Assembly (NCBI GenBank): GCA_902362375.1
Contig: CABIVS010000005.1
Coordinates: 499,278 to 563,277, forward strand
DNA length: 64,000 nt
Reading direction: 5' to 3'
Source: Bacteroidaceae bacterium
GTDB lineage: Bacteria > Bacteroidota > Bacteroidia > Bacteroidales > Bacteroidaceae
In this document: in pieces, positions 1 through 10,300 of the stretch
Numbering within the stretch: position 1 is the stretch's first letter
Layout: each line of letters starts with the position of its first letter
Made by a program: the position numbers and the translations under genes
The notes under the pieces: generated by a model
Told to the model about the DNA's origin: nothing
Databases searched by the model: none
What the model saw: only the letters and a program-made list of their open reading frames with translations

Positions 1-1069
1 GATGCAATCCCTCATTTATCACAGCAAATCCATCTTTGGTCGCTTCTACCTTCACCGGTGTTCTTACAAAGATATCCGGAGTAACCTGCACATACACATA
101 ACTGTCTTTCTCTCCCTGCAACAATGCGCTCTCCGAAATCTGAATCTGTTCAATAGGAGCACTAAGAAAATGGACGGTAGTATACATACCCAATTTCAAA
201 TGTTTCTTCGAATTATCACAAACCGAAAGTACTTTGATAGACCTTGTATCTTCGTCAACCGCCTCTTCCACATGATAGACGTTACCTTTAATCACCCTCC
301 CCGGTAAGGCCGACACTTCTATATCCAGACTACTGCCTGCATTGATAAACCGAATGTCTTTTTCTTTCACTTGGGCGGCAATCCATACTTCCGACAAATC
401 TGCCACTATCGCAACAGGTTCGATATCATCTTTCAGGTATTGTCCGGTCACAATATTATTCTCTATAATTTCGCCCGAAATAGGCGAACGCACCACAAGG
501 GGCTGTCCCAGTGTCATATTCTCCGGATGCTCTACCTGATATACTTCCAGTGCAGCAGACGCATTTTCAAACTCTTTGTCGGCAATAAGCAAAGCATTTT
601 GTGCTTCTTCCAGTTCTTTCTGCGAACTAACTCCGTTCTTTATCAGGTCTTCTTTGCGCTTTAAATCTTTCTTAGCCAGCTCACGTGACGATAATGCCTG
701 GAAGTATTCTTTTTGTGCCGTAGTAAAATCCGGTGAGCTGATTTCAAACAAAGGGGTTCCCCGGTTCACCTGTTGTCCGATTTGTATATACGATTTTATA
801 ACTCTTCCTGCAAAAGGGGAAGCAATGCAGGCATAACGGGTAGGAATAGGACGTACCACACCGGAAGTAATCACTTCTTTGGAATAAGGTTCAAGTCTGG
901 CCTCAGCCACTTTTATCTTTTCAGATAAAAAACGGTCTGTGATCTGTACTGTGTCACCTTCCATACGATAACCACTCTGTTGTTCTTCCTTTGATTTACT
1001 CTTGCATGCGGTAACTAGCAATGCACCGCAAATTAAAAGCATTTGCAAATTTTTCTTTTTCATCATCAT
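1..1069 (-). CDS. RND efflux periplasmic adaptor (CusB/CzcB-like), 3' end outside window
   Basis: Reading the minus strand from the ATG triplet run at 1061-1069 gives a lipoprotein signal (MKKKNLQMLLICGALLVTAC, lipobox VTAC) followed by a membrane-fusion protein: a lipoyl-like half (SPFAGRVIKSYIQIGQQVN), a helical hairpin rich in Lys/Glu/Ala, and the second lipoyl half (VRSPISGEIIENNIVTGQ), then the beta-barrel region. This order is that of HlyD-type adaptors of metal-type RND pumps, which link an inner-membrane RND permease to a TolC-like channel. About 356 residues are visible and the C-terminus lies beyond position 1, where the permease gene is probably found. The start could be any of three consecutive ATGs. 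A TACCTTTG promoter element and an 11-bp-period direct repeat lie upstream. The metal specificity is inferred only. Confidence 0.85.
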   Translation of the reverse strand, partial: MMMKKKNLQMLLICGALLVTACKSKSKEEQQSGYRMEGDTVQITDRFLSEKIKVAEARLEPYSKEVITSGVVRPIPTRYACIASPFAGRVIKSYIQIGQQVNRGTPLFEISSPDFTTAQKEYFQALSSRELAKKDLKRKEDLIKNGVSSQKELEEAQNALLIADKEFENASAALEVYQVEHPENMTLGQPLVVRSPISGEIIENNIVTGQYLKDDIEPVAIVADLSEVWIAAQVKEKDIRFINAGSSLDIEVSALPGRVIKGNVYHVEEAVDEDTRSIKVLSVCDNSKKHLKLGMYTTVHFLSAPIEQIQISESALLQGEKDSYVYVQVTPDIFVRTPVKVEATKDGFAVINEGLH

Positions 1070-1103
1070 CCATAAAAATATTGTTAGCATTCTTTTTCGG
1101 ATG

Positions 1104-1111
1104 CAAAGGTA
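1104..1111 (-). promoter_or_regulatory. -7 element of the RND adaptor promoter
   Basis: The minus strand reads TACCTTTG, a match to the Bacteroides -7 consensus TAnnTTTG, about 35 bases before the adaptor start. No good -33 TTTG is seen at the normal distance, which would fit an activator-dependent promoter. Confidence 0.55.
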
Positions 1112-1132
1112 AGTGGAGGTATTCCGGAAGCC

Positions 1133-1172
1133 TGTTAGAGATTTGTTAGAACGCTATTAGAATTTTATTAGA
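1133..1172. promoter_or_regulatory. Four 7-bp direct repeats at 11-bp period, likely OmpR-family binding site
   Basis: T(G/A)TTAGA occurs at 1133, 1144, 1155 and 1166, each copy exactly 11 bp after the last (7-bp repeat plus 4-bp spacer). This geometry is the one used by OmpR/PhoB-family response regulators (as in the pho box). The block ends 22 bp upstream of the -7 element of the RND adaptor gene, so it covers the place of the missing -33 element. The assignment to a regulator family is inference. Confidence 0.6.
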
Positions 1173-1282
1173 GTCATGCTATCGGTATAGCCAATCTCTT
1201 TGCTATATGCGGTATTGCAATTGTGATAACAGGGACACTCGCATTCTTCATTCCATCGATCATGAATCTGAAGAAAAAATAA
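1172..1282 (+). pseudogene. C-terminal remnant of an MFS-type transporter
   Basis: An open frame without a start codon runs from just after a TAG (1169-1171) to the TAA at 1280-1282. It encodes about 36 residues: a hydrophobic helix containing NLFAICGIAIVITGTLAFF followed by IPSIMNLKKK and stop. A last transmembrane helix ending in a short lysine tail is typical of major-facilitator permeases. Nothing of the rest of the gene is present and no ribosome site or start codon precedes it, so it is most likely a scar of a deleted transporter gene. It could also be a chance hydrophobic frame. Confidence 0.4.
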
Positions 1283-1366
1283 ATGACTAATTTTATTAAC
1301 TAATCCTTTTTTAGAAGCTTTTTTTTAGGTTATTTTGCGGAACAAATATCACGAACTCATCAAATT

Positions 1367-3496
1367 ATGGATTGGATTGGCCTTGATTTAACATTCCCTA
1401 TCACCGACCCTACATGGATATTTCTCCTTGTACTCCTAATTATTTTGTTTGCTCCGATATTATTGAATAAGCTGCGCATTCCTCATATTATCGGTATGAT
1501 CCTGGCGGGATTGGCTATTGGCGAACATGGATTTAATATCCTGGCACGTGATAGCAGTTTTCAGTTATTCGGCAAAGTCGGGCTTTATTACATCATGTTT
1601 CTGGCCGGTCTGGAAATGAACATGGGAGACTTCAAAGAGACGCGAAACAAAGCATTAGTACTGGGATTACTGGCTTTCATCATTCCCATCGGGATTGGGT
1701 TCGTGGCAAATATATCTTATCTGAAATACGGCGTAATCACTTCTGTGCTGCTAGCCAGTATGTATGCCTCCCACACACTCGTTGCCTATCCCATCGTCAC
1801 CCGCTTCGGTATATCCCGCCATCGTAGTGTAAGTATTGCTGTAGGAGGAACGGCGGTGACGGATACGCTCACGCTGTTGGTACTAGCCGTTATAGGCGGA
1901 TTATTCAAAGGAGAAACCGGTGGTTTATTCTGGATTTGGCTAGTAGTAAAAGTAATCTTTCTAGGAGCACTTATCATTTATTTCTTCCCACGCATCGGTC
2001 GCTGGTTCTTCCACCGATACAATGACAACGTGATGCAGTTCATTTTTGTGCTTGCAATGGTCTTTTTAGGAGCAGGACTGATGGAACTTGTAGGTATGGA
2101 AGGTATTTTGGGAGCTTTCCTCGCTGGATTAGTACTCAACCGACTCATTCCGCACGTTTCTCCATTGATGGATCATTTAGAGTTCGTCGGTAATGCCCTC
2201 TTCATTCCTTATTTCCTTATCGGAGTAGGAATGTTAATCAACCTACGGGTTATTTTCGGACATGGGGATGCTTTAAAAGTTGCTGCCGTAATGATCACCA
2301 TGGCACTGACAGGCAAATGGATTGCGTGCTGGCTGACACAAAAGATATACAAGATGTCTGTTCTTGAACGAAACCTGATGTATGGTTTAAGTAACGCACA
2401 GGCAGCAGCCACATTGGCAGCCGTATTGGTCGGATATAACATTATTCTGCCCACCGGCGAGCGCTTGCTGAATGATGATGTACTGAACGGCACAGTTTTG
2501 CTTATCCTGGTCACTTGCGTAGTGAGTTCACTGATTACCGAACGGGCAGCCAGAAAAGTGGCAATGGATGACTCACTATCGGAAAATGAATCTTCAAAAG
2601 AAACAGAGAAGATTTTAGTATCCATAGCCAACCCGGACACTATCGAGGACATGGTGAATCTGTCTCTAATCATACGTGATTCTAAATTGAAAGATAATCT
2701 ACTGGCCCTCAATGTAATCAACGACAATAATAATTCCGATAATCTACGACTTCGAAGCAAATATTACCTGGAAAAAGCGGAAATGACAGCAACAGAAGCA
2801 AATGTACCACTGAAGAAAGTCACACGGTATGATTTGAATATAGCTTCCGGCATTATACATTCAGTCAAGGAAAATGAGATCACAAGTATTATCACCGGTC
2901 TGCATCGTAAGAAAAATATCACAGACTCATACTTTGGAATACTTGCCGAACATTTATTGAATGGATTAAACTGTGAGATAATTATCTCTAAGTTTCTAAT
3001 ACCAGTCCATACAATCAAACGAATTGTCATTGCCGTCCCTCCTAAAGCCGAATACGAATCCGGTTTTCCTCATTGGATGGAACATTTCTGTCGAATGGGA
3101 AGTACCCTCGGATGCCGGGTACATTTCTTTGCCAATGAAAAAACGACCATACGCCTGCAAACGTGGATAAAGAAACGGCATAAGCAGACACTTACCGATT
3201 TCTCCCTTTTGGAAGATTGGAATGACTTGCTGGTGCTGACGGGACAAGTAAGCTACGACCATTTATTAGTTATTATCAGTGCACGACCGGGAACTCTCTC
3301 TTACGACAGTTCTTTTGAGAAACTACCGAGACAGCTTAGTAAATACTTCTCCAACAATAGCTTAATCGTATTATATCCTAACCAATCGGGAGAACCATTA
3401 GATACGTCGTTCTTCTCTAAACTATACACTGATACCGAAACCCGGCATTATGAAAAGGTGGGTAAATGGTTTTACAGGTGGTTTAAGAAAGACTGA
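1367..3496 (+). CDS. Cation:proton antiporter (CPA2 family) with cytoplasmic C-terminal domain
   Basis: The 709-residue protein begins with about twelve to thirteen hydrophobic segments (residues 15 to about 395) of the KefB/NhaS3 type. Recognisable parts are LRIPHIIGMILAGLAIGEHG near the N-terminus, FLAGLEMN, and a polar TAVTDTLTLL stretch in an internal helix that corresponds to the ion-binding region of these antiporters. Residues about 420-705 are soluble and look like one or two universal-stress-protein-like domains, which in this family are presumed regulatory. It would exchange Na+ or K+ for H+ across the inner membrane. The gene stands alone, followed by a convergent gene. The ion cannot be told from sequence. 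Confidence 0.85.
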   Translation: MDWIGLDLTFPITDPTWIFLLVLLIILFAPILLNKLRIPHIIGMILAGLAIGEHGFNILARDSSFQLFGKVGLYYIMFLAGLEMNMGDFKETRNKALVLGLLAFIIPIGIGFVANISYLKYGVITSVLLASMYASHTLVAYPIVTRFGISRHRSVSIAVGGTAVTDTLTLLVLAVIGGLFKGETGGLFWIWLVVKVIFLGALIIYFFPRIGRWFFHRYNDNVMQFIFVLAMVFLGAGLMELVGMEGILGAFLAGLVLNRLIPHVSPLMDHLEFVGNALFIPYFLIGVGMLINLRVIFGHGDALKVAAVMITMALTGKWIACWLTQKIYKMSVLERNLMYGLSNAQAAATLAAVLVGYNIILPTGERLLNDDVLNGTVLLILVTCVVSSLITERAARKVAMDDSLSENESSKETEKILVSIANPDTIEDMVNLSLIIRDSKLKDNLLALNVINDNNNSDNLRLRSKYYLEKAEMTATEANVPLKKVTRYDLNIASGIIHSVKENEITSIITGLHRKKNITDSYFGILAEHLLNGLNCEIIISKFLIPVHTIKRIVIAVPPKAEYESGFPHWMEHFCRMGSTLGCRVHFFANEKTTIRLQTWIKKRHKQTLTDFSLLEDWNDLLVLTGQVSYDHLLVIISARPGTLSYDSSFEKLPRQLSKYFSNNSLIVLYPNQSGEPLDTSFFSKLYTDTETRHYEKVGKWFYRWFKKD

Positions 3497-3554
3497 TATT
3501 TCATAGTGCCTCCCTTGTTAAAATTACAGGCTGCTTATACTAAACAAGAACAGA

Positions 3555-4862
3555 CTAATTTTGTATAGTTGTCAATTTTCCATTCTCAAAATACAAGTAT
3601 TGTCCCATTCCATATACCCATTGTTCATGTGTCCCCCATGCACCAGTAGTTTTATTAATGCCACCCGAAGGATGCCCCCATGATTCCAGAACCATCGCCT
3701 TAGTCATCCCAATGCACACTTGGCCTTTTAATATCAAGTCCGCCGTAGCTTTTCCGTATTTCTTATATAATTCTTTAGTTCTCTGTTGTCTTTTTATACT
3801 GGCTAACTTCTTTGCCTCTTCTTGTGCTAACTTTTCCTTCATCAATAATTCCTCTTTAGCAAGTCTTTCTCTTTCCATTGTTTCCTCATAAACGTCTGCT
3901 TCGACAACATCCAAATTATAGAAATACATCTGAGTCATTCTTTTCTGATTATCAAATATGCTTACTTTGTATGAAAATAGAGATGGACTCTCACATAATG
4001 GCATTATCAAATCGGCACTATCATTCTTCAGAACAAATGAAGGAACCATATAAGTATCTTCACTGCCTGAATAGGCTATTTCCATACATTTATATTTATT
4101 AATCGGATGAATATTTTTAATGTATATGTCTTTATTCAAATACAACTGTTTCATTTTATCCATAAATCCTAATACAATGACAGGATAGTGTTGGCTGGTA
4201 TAATTGAATCCATCATACTCACCACGTTTAGCATACCAATAAAGAGTATCACCTTCTTCAGACTGTAGTGCAAAAATTGTGTTTTTTTCAACTCCGGCAT
4301 CAGACAGCTCTATATCTAAAATTTTAAAAGTCCTGCCTTCTATCTCATTATAAGGTGTGAAAATGCCATCATGTTTTTCCATAGACTGATTCGTTGCTCT
4401 ATATATTTCAAATGGAAAAATCCTATATCCTTGTTCAAGTATATCGTGAAAAGAAGCACATAAAGTAACATAACCATCCTTCACCAACTGAGGTTTATAT
4501 CTCTTGGAGGTTATTTGATTTAATTTATAATCTTTAGGTTTAGGGTTGGATCTTTTTTTTCGCCAAATAGTGTCAATGGCAACAACCTGCTCATTAGAAG
4601 TTAGAAAATTAGCATAATACTTAGGTAGTGATTCCGAAGAATTTGGATTCCGGGGATAGAACAAAATACTTTGCCCAACAAATTGTTTATAATAGGAAGC
4701 ATCTTTATAAGGGCGTATATTAGTTAACGAATCATATTCAACTACCACAGCCTCCTTTTTATCTTTTTTAGGCACACTAGTATCAATCATTTTCATATTC
4801 TGAGCATAGGAAACAGTATAGAGCGTAAATACAATGGCAGATAGCAAGACTTTCATTTTCAT
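3555..4862 (-). CDS. Secreted protein of unknown function with a BamE/SmpA-like C-terminal domain
   Basis: The protein has 435 residues and an N-terminal signal peptide ending near VSYAQN. Residues about 30-330 show no family I recognise. They are followed by a charged helical stretch (about 335-375, rich in Glu, Lys and Ala) that may form a coiled coil. The last 55 residues (VCIGMTKAMVLESWGHP, then WVYG and LYFENGKLTTIQ) have the pattern of the small BamE/SmpA-like fold: a 'G-M-t-...-v-...-wG-P' helix followed by two strands. In other proteins this fold is used for protein-protein contacts in the envelope. The second ATG (codon 3) is an equally good start. The function is unknown. Confidence 0.6.
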   Translation of the reverse strand: MKMKVLLSAIVFTLYTVSYAQNMKMIDTSVPKKDKKEAVVVEYDSLTNIRPYKDASYYKQFVGQSILFYPRNPNSSESLPKYYANFLTSNEQVVAIDTIWRKKRSNPKPKDYKLNQITSKRYKPQLVKDGYVTLCASFHDILEQGYRIFPFEIYRATNQSMEKHDGIFTPYNEIEGRTFKILDIELSDAGVEKNTIFALQSEEGDTLYWYAKRGEYDGFNYTSQHYPVIVLGFMDKMKQLYLNKDIYIKNIHPINKYKCMEIAYSGSEDTYMVPSFVLKNDSADLIMPLCESPSLFSYKVSIFDNQKRMTQMYFYNLDVVEADVYEETMERERLAKEELLMKEKLAQEEAKKLASIKRQQRTKELYKKYGKATADLILKGQVCIGMTKAMVLESWGHPSGGINKTTGAWGTHEQWVYGMGQYLYFENGKLTTIQN

Positions 4863-4965
4863 AATTCTTTGTTTTATTTCTACAAAGCTAACTAAAAATA
4901 CAATTTGTCCATAATGATTTCAGATAAAAAGCACCCTTTTATTTTCCCGTATTATCCTATCTGTT

Positions 4966-4973
4966 TATATTTG
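4966..4973 (+). promoter_or_regulatory. -7 element for the RlmJ-like gene
   Basis: TATATTTG matches TAnnTTTG and lies 45 bases before the ATG of the downstream gene. The start itself is preceded by a good Shine-Dalgarno-like AAAGGAAG. Confidence 0.5.
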
Positions 4974-5018
4974 TAGAATTATGTAATTCACAAAGAACAT
5001 TTAAAGAAAGGAAGCACC

Positions 5019-5933
5019 ATGCCAAAAATTCCGAAGCTATTGGTGCGACTTCGATTCATGAATTGGTTAATTCCTAAATACACCGATATGGCAACTTACA
5101 CTCATTTCGCAAAACAACCCGATGTCTTGAAACATCTGATACTCTGTGAAGTACTCAAGAATGAAACTCCGCAAGTATATGTAGAGACCAATTCGGCATG
5201 TGCCATCTATCCGATGACACAAACCCCGGAGCAACAATATGGCATCTATCATTTCCTGGAGAAAGCAGATGAGGTCCCATCTCTAAAAGATTCTGTATAT
5301 TACCAACTGGAAAGCGGAGAGATGGCAAAAGGAAATTATTTAGGTTCACCTGCCTTGGCTATGAATGTATTAGGGAAGCAAGCAAAAAGGTTTGTATTCT
5401 TTGATTTAGAAAAGAGTGCACTGGAGAATGTGGGTACCTATGCCAAACAAATCGGATCAAGTGCCTCTGTAGAGATACATCATGCCGACTCTTCGAGAGG
5501 TACCATAGAGCTACTGCCTTCACTTCCCACATCCTCTTTCATCCATATCGATCCTTACGAAATAGACAAGAAAGGAGATTCTGGAGTAACCTATCTCGAT
5601 GTCCTGATACAGGCTACTCTATTAGGAATGAAGTGTTTATTATGGTATGGATTCATGACCGGAGATGATAAAGCATCTTTGGACAACTATATTACATCCA
5701 GTCTGGAAAAGGCCGGCATCAAAGATTACACAGGTGTAGAGCTTACCATGAATTCAATAAGGAAAGACAGTGTATTATGTAATCCCGGCATTTTGGGAAG
5801 TGGTATTCTGGCGACCAATTTATCCCAAACCTCCACAGATATAATCCTTGATTACAGTAATCAACTGGTTGATATATACAAAGATGCTAAATACAAAGAT
5901 TATGATGGGAGTTTATATATTCAGCATCTTTGA
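5019..5933 (+). CDS. Divergent RlmJ-like (DUF519) methyltransferase homologue
   Basis: The 304-residue protein carries the landmarks of RlmJ, the 23S rRNA adenine-2030 N6-methyltransferase, in the right order. They are THFAKQPDVLKHLILCEVL (compare the NHADVLKH box), a YVETNSACAIY strand in place of the usual YIDTHAGAG, GNYLGSPALAMNVL, FFDLEKSALENV (cofactor acidic loop), a VEIHHADS strand, and FIHIDPYEID. The catalytic motif of RlmJ is DPPYE, whereas here it reads DPYEI with one proline lost, and the glycines of the SAM loop are replaced. The enzyme may therefore be altered or inactive. The first ATG has a strong AAAGGAAG ribosome site, so it was kept. An internal ATG at 5087 fits the family start better. 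Confidence 0.55.
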   Translation: MPKIPKLLVRLRFMNWLIPKYTDMATYTHFAKQPDVLKHLILCEVLKNETPQVYVETNSACAIYPMTQTPEQQYGIYHFLEKADEVPSLKDSVYYQLESGEMAKGNYLGSPALAMNVLGKQAKRFVFFDLEKSALENVGTYAKQIGSSASVEIHHADSSRGTIELLPSLPTSSFIHIDPYEIDKKGDSGVTYLDVLIQATLLGMKCLLWYGFMTGDDKASLDNYITSSLEKAGIKDYTGVELTMNSIRKDSVLCNPGILGSGILATNLSQTSTDIILDYSNQLVDIYKDAKYKDYDGSLYIQHL

Positions 5934-5976
5934 TATCAACTTATTAACAATTTTGTTTTAATCCATCTACTATCAA

Positions 5977-7338
5977 TCAGTATCCTCCTCCCAATGCATG
6001 ATAAAGATTAATAACTCCCTGTATTTCATCAAAACGATTGGAAGCGACGGATAATTCTGCCTGCAACAGAGTCTGACGGGCAGTAAGTACTTCCAGGTAG
6101 TTTTGCGAACTGTGCCGCATCAACAGTTCGGAACTACGCACCGCGGACTGAAGCGAAGTGACCTGCTGTTTGGAGAGTGCCAAACGGCCTTGCGCCTTCT
6201 GCCATTGCACCAACGCATCGTTTACTTCCGTTCCTGCATCAAGCAAACTTTGGCGGAAGGTGAGTAACGCCTCTTCCTGTTGTGCTTTCGCTATTTTCAG
6301 ATTAGCAATATTCTGCCCGCGATTGAAAAGTGGCTGAACCAATGAGCCGACAGCGGAAAGCAACCACTGTCCGGGATTGGTTATAGCGCCACCTGCCGAG
6401 TTTGTCCATCCTGCGGAACCACTCAACGTGATAGAGGGATAAAAAGCAGAACGTGCCTGATTCGTTGCATAAAAAGCCCCAGCCAGTTCAGCTTCCTTTT
6501 GACGAATATCCGGACGACGGTGCAACAGTTGCAACGGCACTCCGGTTGAAAGGGATTCCGGGAAACGCTGGTTGTCAAGCGTAGAACGTGTTATCAACTG
6601 CGGAGCCATACCCAACAGAGCGGAAAGAGAATTCTCCATTTCACTGATTTGCTGTTCAATAGAAAGTACGGAGGCATCTACCGATAGCTTGCTCGCTTCT
6701 GTTTGGGCAACAGCCATTTCCGTCGTTTGCCCGGCTCTTTTCAATGCTTTCATTGCACGCAGGTTCTCATCCCATGTTTCAGCCGTGCGACGGGTGATAT
6801 CCAGTTGCTTATCAAGCATCAACAGGGTATAGTAACTATTGGCAATCGTTGCTACCAGTTGTGTCTGTACCGCTTGCCTATAGGCTTCACTCTGTTCGAG
6901 GGCGGCTTTGGCTCCTCGTTTGGCATTGGTCAACTTTCCGAAAATATCCAGTTCCCAGTCTGCCGATGCTGCCAGATCATAGGTCTTGGAGGTTTTCGAA
7001 CCATCCACGCTACTCAATGTTCCTTGCGGAGTGAGCGATACAGAAGGCAAATAAGCCAACTTGGAAGAAAGCAGTAATGCTTCTGCTTCTTTCACTTTCA
7101 AACGGGCGATATTCAAATCGGTATTATTCGCGATACCCGTTTCAATCAGTTGTTGCAGTTGCGGGTCGGTAAACAGTTCCTTCCACGAAAGGGAAGCAAT
7201 GGAAGCGGTATCCGCTGCAACCACCGGCTGCCGGTAAAGACTGTCGGTAACCGTCATATCCGGACGTTCATAAGTCCGGTACACATGACAACCGCTCAAT
7301 CCGGCCGACAGGAATAAACATATTATTATCTTTTTCAT
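5977..7338 (-). CDS. TolC/OprM-type outer-membrane efflux lipoprotein
   Basis: The protein has about 453 residues, starting at the ATG at 7338 (the frame extends four codons upstream only to a TTG). It has a lipoprotein signal with lipobox LSGC. Two OEP repeats follow, with the NTDLNIARLKVKEAEALLLSS region in the first half and the RPDIRQKEAELAGAFY region in the second, plus long Ala/Gln-rich helices that make the periplasmic tunnel. It is the channel of the pump encoded by the two genes before it, with the permease stop codon only 12 bases upstream of its start. The gene order adaptor, permease, channel is that of the Bacteroides BmeABC pumps. Confidence 0.92.
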   Translation of the reverse strand: MKKIIICLFLSAGLSGCHVYRTYERPDMTVTDSLYRQPVVAADTASIASLSWKELFTDPQLQQLIETGIANNTDLNIARLKVKEAEALLLSSKLAYLPSVSLTPQGTLSSVDGSKTSKTYDLAASADWELDIFGKLTNAKRGAKAALEQSEAYRQAVQTQLVATIANSYYTLLMLDKQLDITRRTAETWDENLRAMKALKRAGQTTEMAVAQTEASKLSVDASVLSIEQQISEMENSLSALLGMAPQLITRSTLDNQRFPESLSTGVPLQLLHRRPDIRQKEAELAGAFYATNQARSAFYPSITLSGSAGWTNSAGGAITNPGQWLLSAVGSLVQPLFNRGQNIANLKIAKAQQEEALLTFRQSLLDAGTEVNDALVQWQKAQGRLALSKQQVTSLQSAVRSSELLMRHSSQNYLEVLTARQTLLQAELSVASNRFDEIQGVINLYHALGGGY

Positions 7339-7350
7339 ACACTTCAACAA

Positions 7351-10300
7351 TTAAAGATTCTCCAACTCTTCCGGTTTACGTGCCGGCATCAGTTTTTCCT
7401 GAAGATACTGGAATACGATAAACAATACAGGTACGATAAACAACAGAGCAACCGTACCGATCAACATTCCACCTACGGTTCCTACACCGATGGAAATATT
7501 ACCGTTTGCTCCTACTCCCGATGCAAACATCATCGGTAGCATACCGAATATCATCGTAAGAGAAGTCATCAGAATTGGACGCAGACGGACTTGTGCAGCC
7601 GAAACAGCCGCTTGTGTGATTGTCATTCCCTGACGGCGGCGTTCGGAAGCATATTCCGTAAGCAGAATAGCTGTCTTCGACAACAAGCCGATCAGCATAA
7701 TCAAACCTGTCTGTAAATAGATATTATTCTCCAGCCCGAACATCTTGGCGAAAAGGAAGCTTCCGGCAAGTCCGAATGGTACAGAAAGAATCACCGCAAT
7801 CGGAATGAACAAACTTTCGTAGAGCGCACAAAGAATAAGATAGATAAAGACTACACAGATGATAAATACCAGTGTGGTGGTATTCCCTGTGGAGGATTCT
7901 TCACGTGACATACCTCCGAACTCAAAGCCATAACCTGCCGGCAACACTTGTTCCGCAACTTCACGTACCACCTGAATAGCTTGTCCGGAACTGTAACCAT
8001 CTGCCGGAGCACCATTGACGGAGATGGCAGAGAACAGATTGAAACGCGTCAGCGACTCTGCACCGTAGACTCGTGTCAAAGTGAGATACTGACTGACAGG
8101 AGACATCTCTCCGTTGGAATTGCGGACAAACATATTATTCAATGCTTCGGTATCCAAACGGAATTCCGGTGAAGCCTGCACCATTACACGGTAAAGTTTG
8201 GAGAAACGGTTCATATTGGATGCATAGTTACCACCGATATAGCCGGACAAAGTACTCAATACATCCGAAGGTGACACTCCATTCCGCTTACAAAGGGCGG
8301 CATCCACTTCTACCAGAAATTGAGGATATTTTGTATCGAACGAAGTCGAAGCACGTCCGATTTCAGGCCGGGCATTCAACGCGTCAATCATCTGACGGGT
8401 GTATTTCAGCAAATCTTCTACCGAACCGCCTTTCTGGTCCTGGATATAAATTTCAAAACCACTACTTACCCCATACCCGGGAATCATCGGTTGTGCAAAG
8501 GCCATAATTTGAGCAGAAGAAATGTCATCCGTACGCCGGTAAATCTCGTTAATAACAGCATTGATACCGTCTTCCTTTTCCGTACGTTCATCCCACGGTT
8601 TCAGACGGACGATAAACATACCGTTCGATGCTCCCTGACCGCTTATCATACCGTTACCCGTCACTTTAGAAAACATTCTGACTTGCGGTATGTCATGAAT
8701 ACGCTTATCTATTTCGTCCATTACACTTTTGGTTTCTTCCAGACTGTTTCCGGGTGAAGTACGCACATCTACAAAGATAGTTCCCATATCCTCTTGAGGA
8801 ACCAACCCGGTCTTGGTGGTTTTCATCAGAAGGAACAATCCCGCACAAGCGACTAACAACAATGCTCCTGCCAGCCATTTACGTTTCAACATGAAAAATA
8901 CGCCACTCTTGTATTTCAGTACCAACCGATGAAAAGCACTATCAAATGCCATGTGGAAACGGGATGAGAAACTCAACTTCTCCCCTTTCGCAGCCTCCAT
9001 GTGCGGTGTCATTATCAGTGCGCAGAGAGCGGGACTTAAAGTTAACGCGTTAATTAGAGATATTGCTACGGCAACAGCCATGGTCAGTCCGAACTGGGTG
9101 TAGAACGTTCCGGTAGTTCCTCCCATAAAACATACGGGAATAAATACCGCCATGAAGACAAAGGTGGTAGTTACCAGTGCCGAGGTAATGCCCCCCATGG
9201 CATCAATGGTGGCCCGGTAAGCCGATTTATATCCTTCATCGAACTTTGCCTGCACCGCCTCCACCACAACAATAGCATCATCCACCACCGTTCCGATAAC
9301 CAACACCAGTGCAAACAACGTCAACATATTCAGACTGAAACCTGCGGCATAGAGAAAAGCAAAAGTACCCACAAGGGAAACGATGATAGAAATGGCCGGA
9401 ATAAACGTAGACCGCAAATTTTGCAGGAAAACGTAAACCACAAGTACCACTAACAGAATGGCTTCAATCAAGGTTTTGATCACATTCTTAATGGATGCAT
9501 CCAAAAAATCTTTCGAACTCATCAGGTCTACCAGCTCCATTCCTTTAGGCAATCCTTGAGCAATCTCTGCTGTCACCTTATCTATTTCCTTAATAATCTC
9601 ATTGGCGTTCGAACCGGAAGTCTGCGCAATCATACAGTTGGAACCGGGATGCCCGTTCACTTCACCGATGTATGTATAAGAGTTGGCACCCAATTCGATA
9701 CGTGCCACATCTTTCAGCCGTAGCACCTCGCCTCCTGCCTGCGAACGGATTACCAGATTGCCATAATCCTTTTCTTCTTCATAACGTCCGCGATATTTCA
9801 ATACATACTGAAAAGTATTCTTCGATTCGGCGCCAAGCGTTCCCGTAGGGGCTTCCAGATTCTGTTCGTCAAGTACCGTCGTGATGTCGGACGGAACCAA
9901 TCCATATTTAGCCATCTTGGCAGGATCGAGCCAGATACGCAACGAATAGTCCGCTCCCATCACATTCACCTCACCCACACCGGCAATACGTGAAAGACGG
10001 GGTTCGATATTGATTTTCAGATAGTTATTCAGAAAGCTTTCATCGAACGTGTTGTCGGGGCTATACAATGCCAATGCTTTGATATTACTTGTCTGGCGCT
10101 TACGGACGGTGATACCGCTGCGGGTGACTTCTGCCGGTAATAATCCTTGTGCCGTAGCAATACGGTTCTGCACATTAACTGTCGCCATATCGGGGTCGGT
10201 CCCTTGACGGAAGTAAATGGTGATTCTCGCTGAACCGTTATTGGTAGAGGAAGAGGTCATGTACATCATGTTCTCTACCCCGTTGAGCGCTTCTTCCAAT

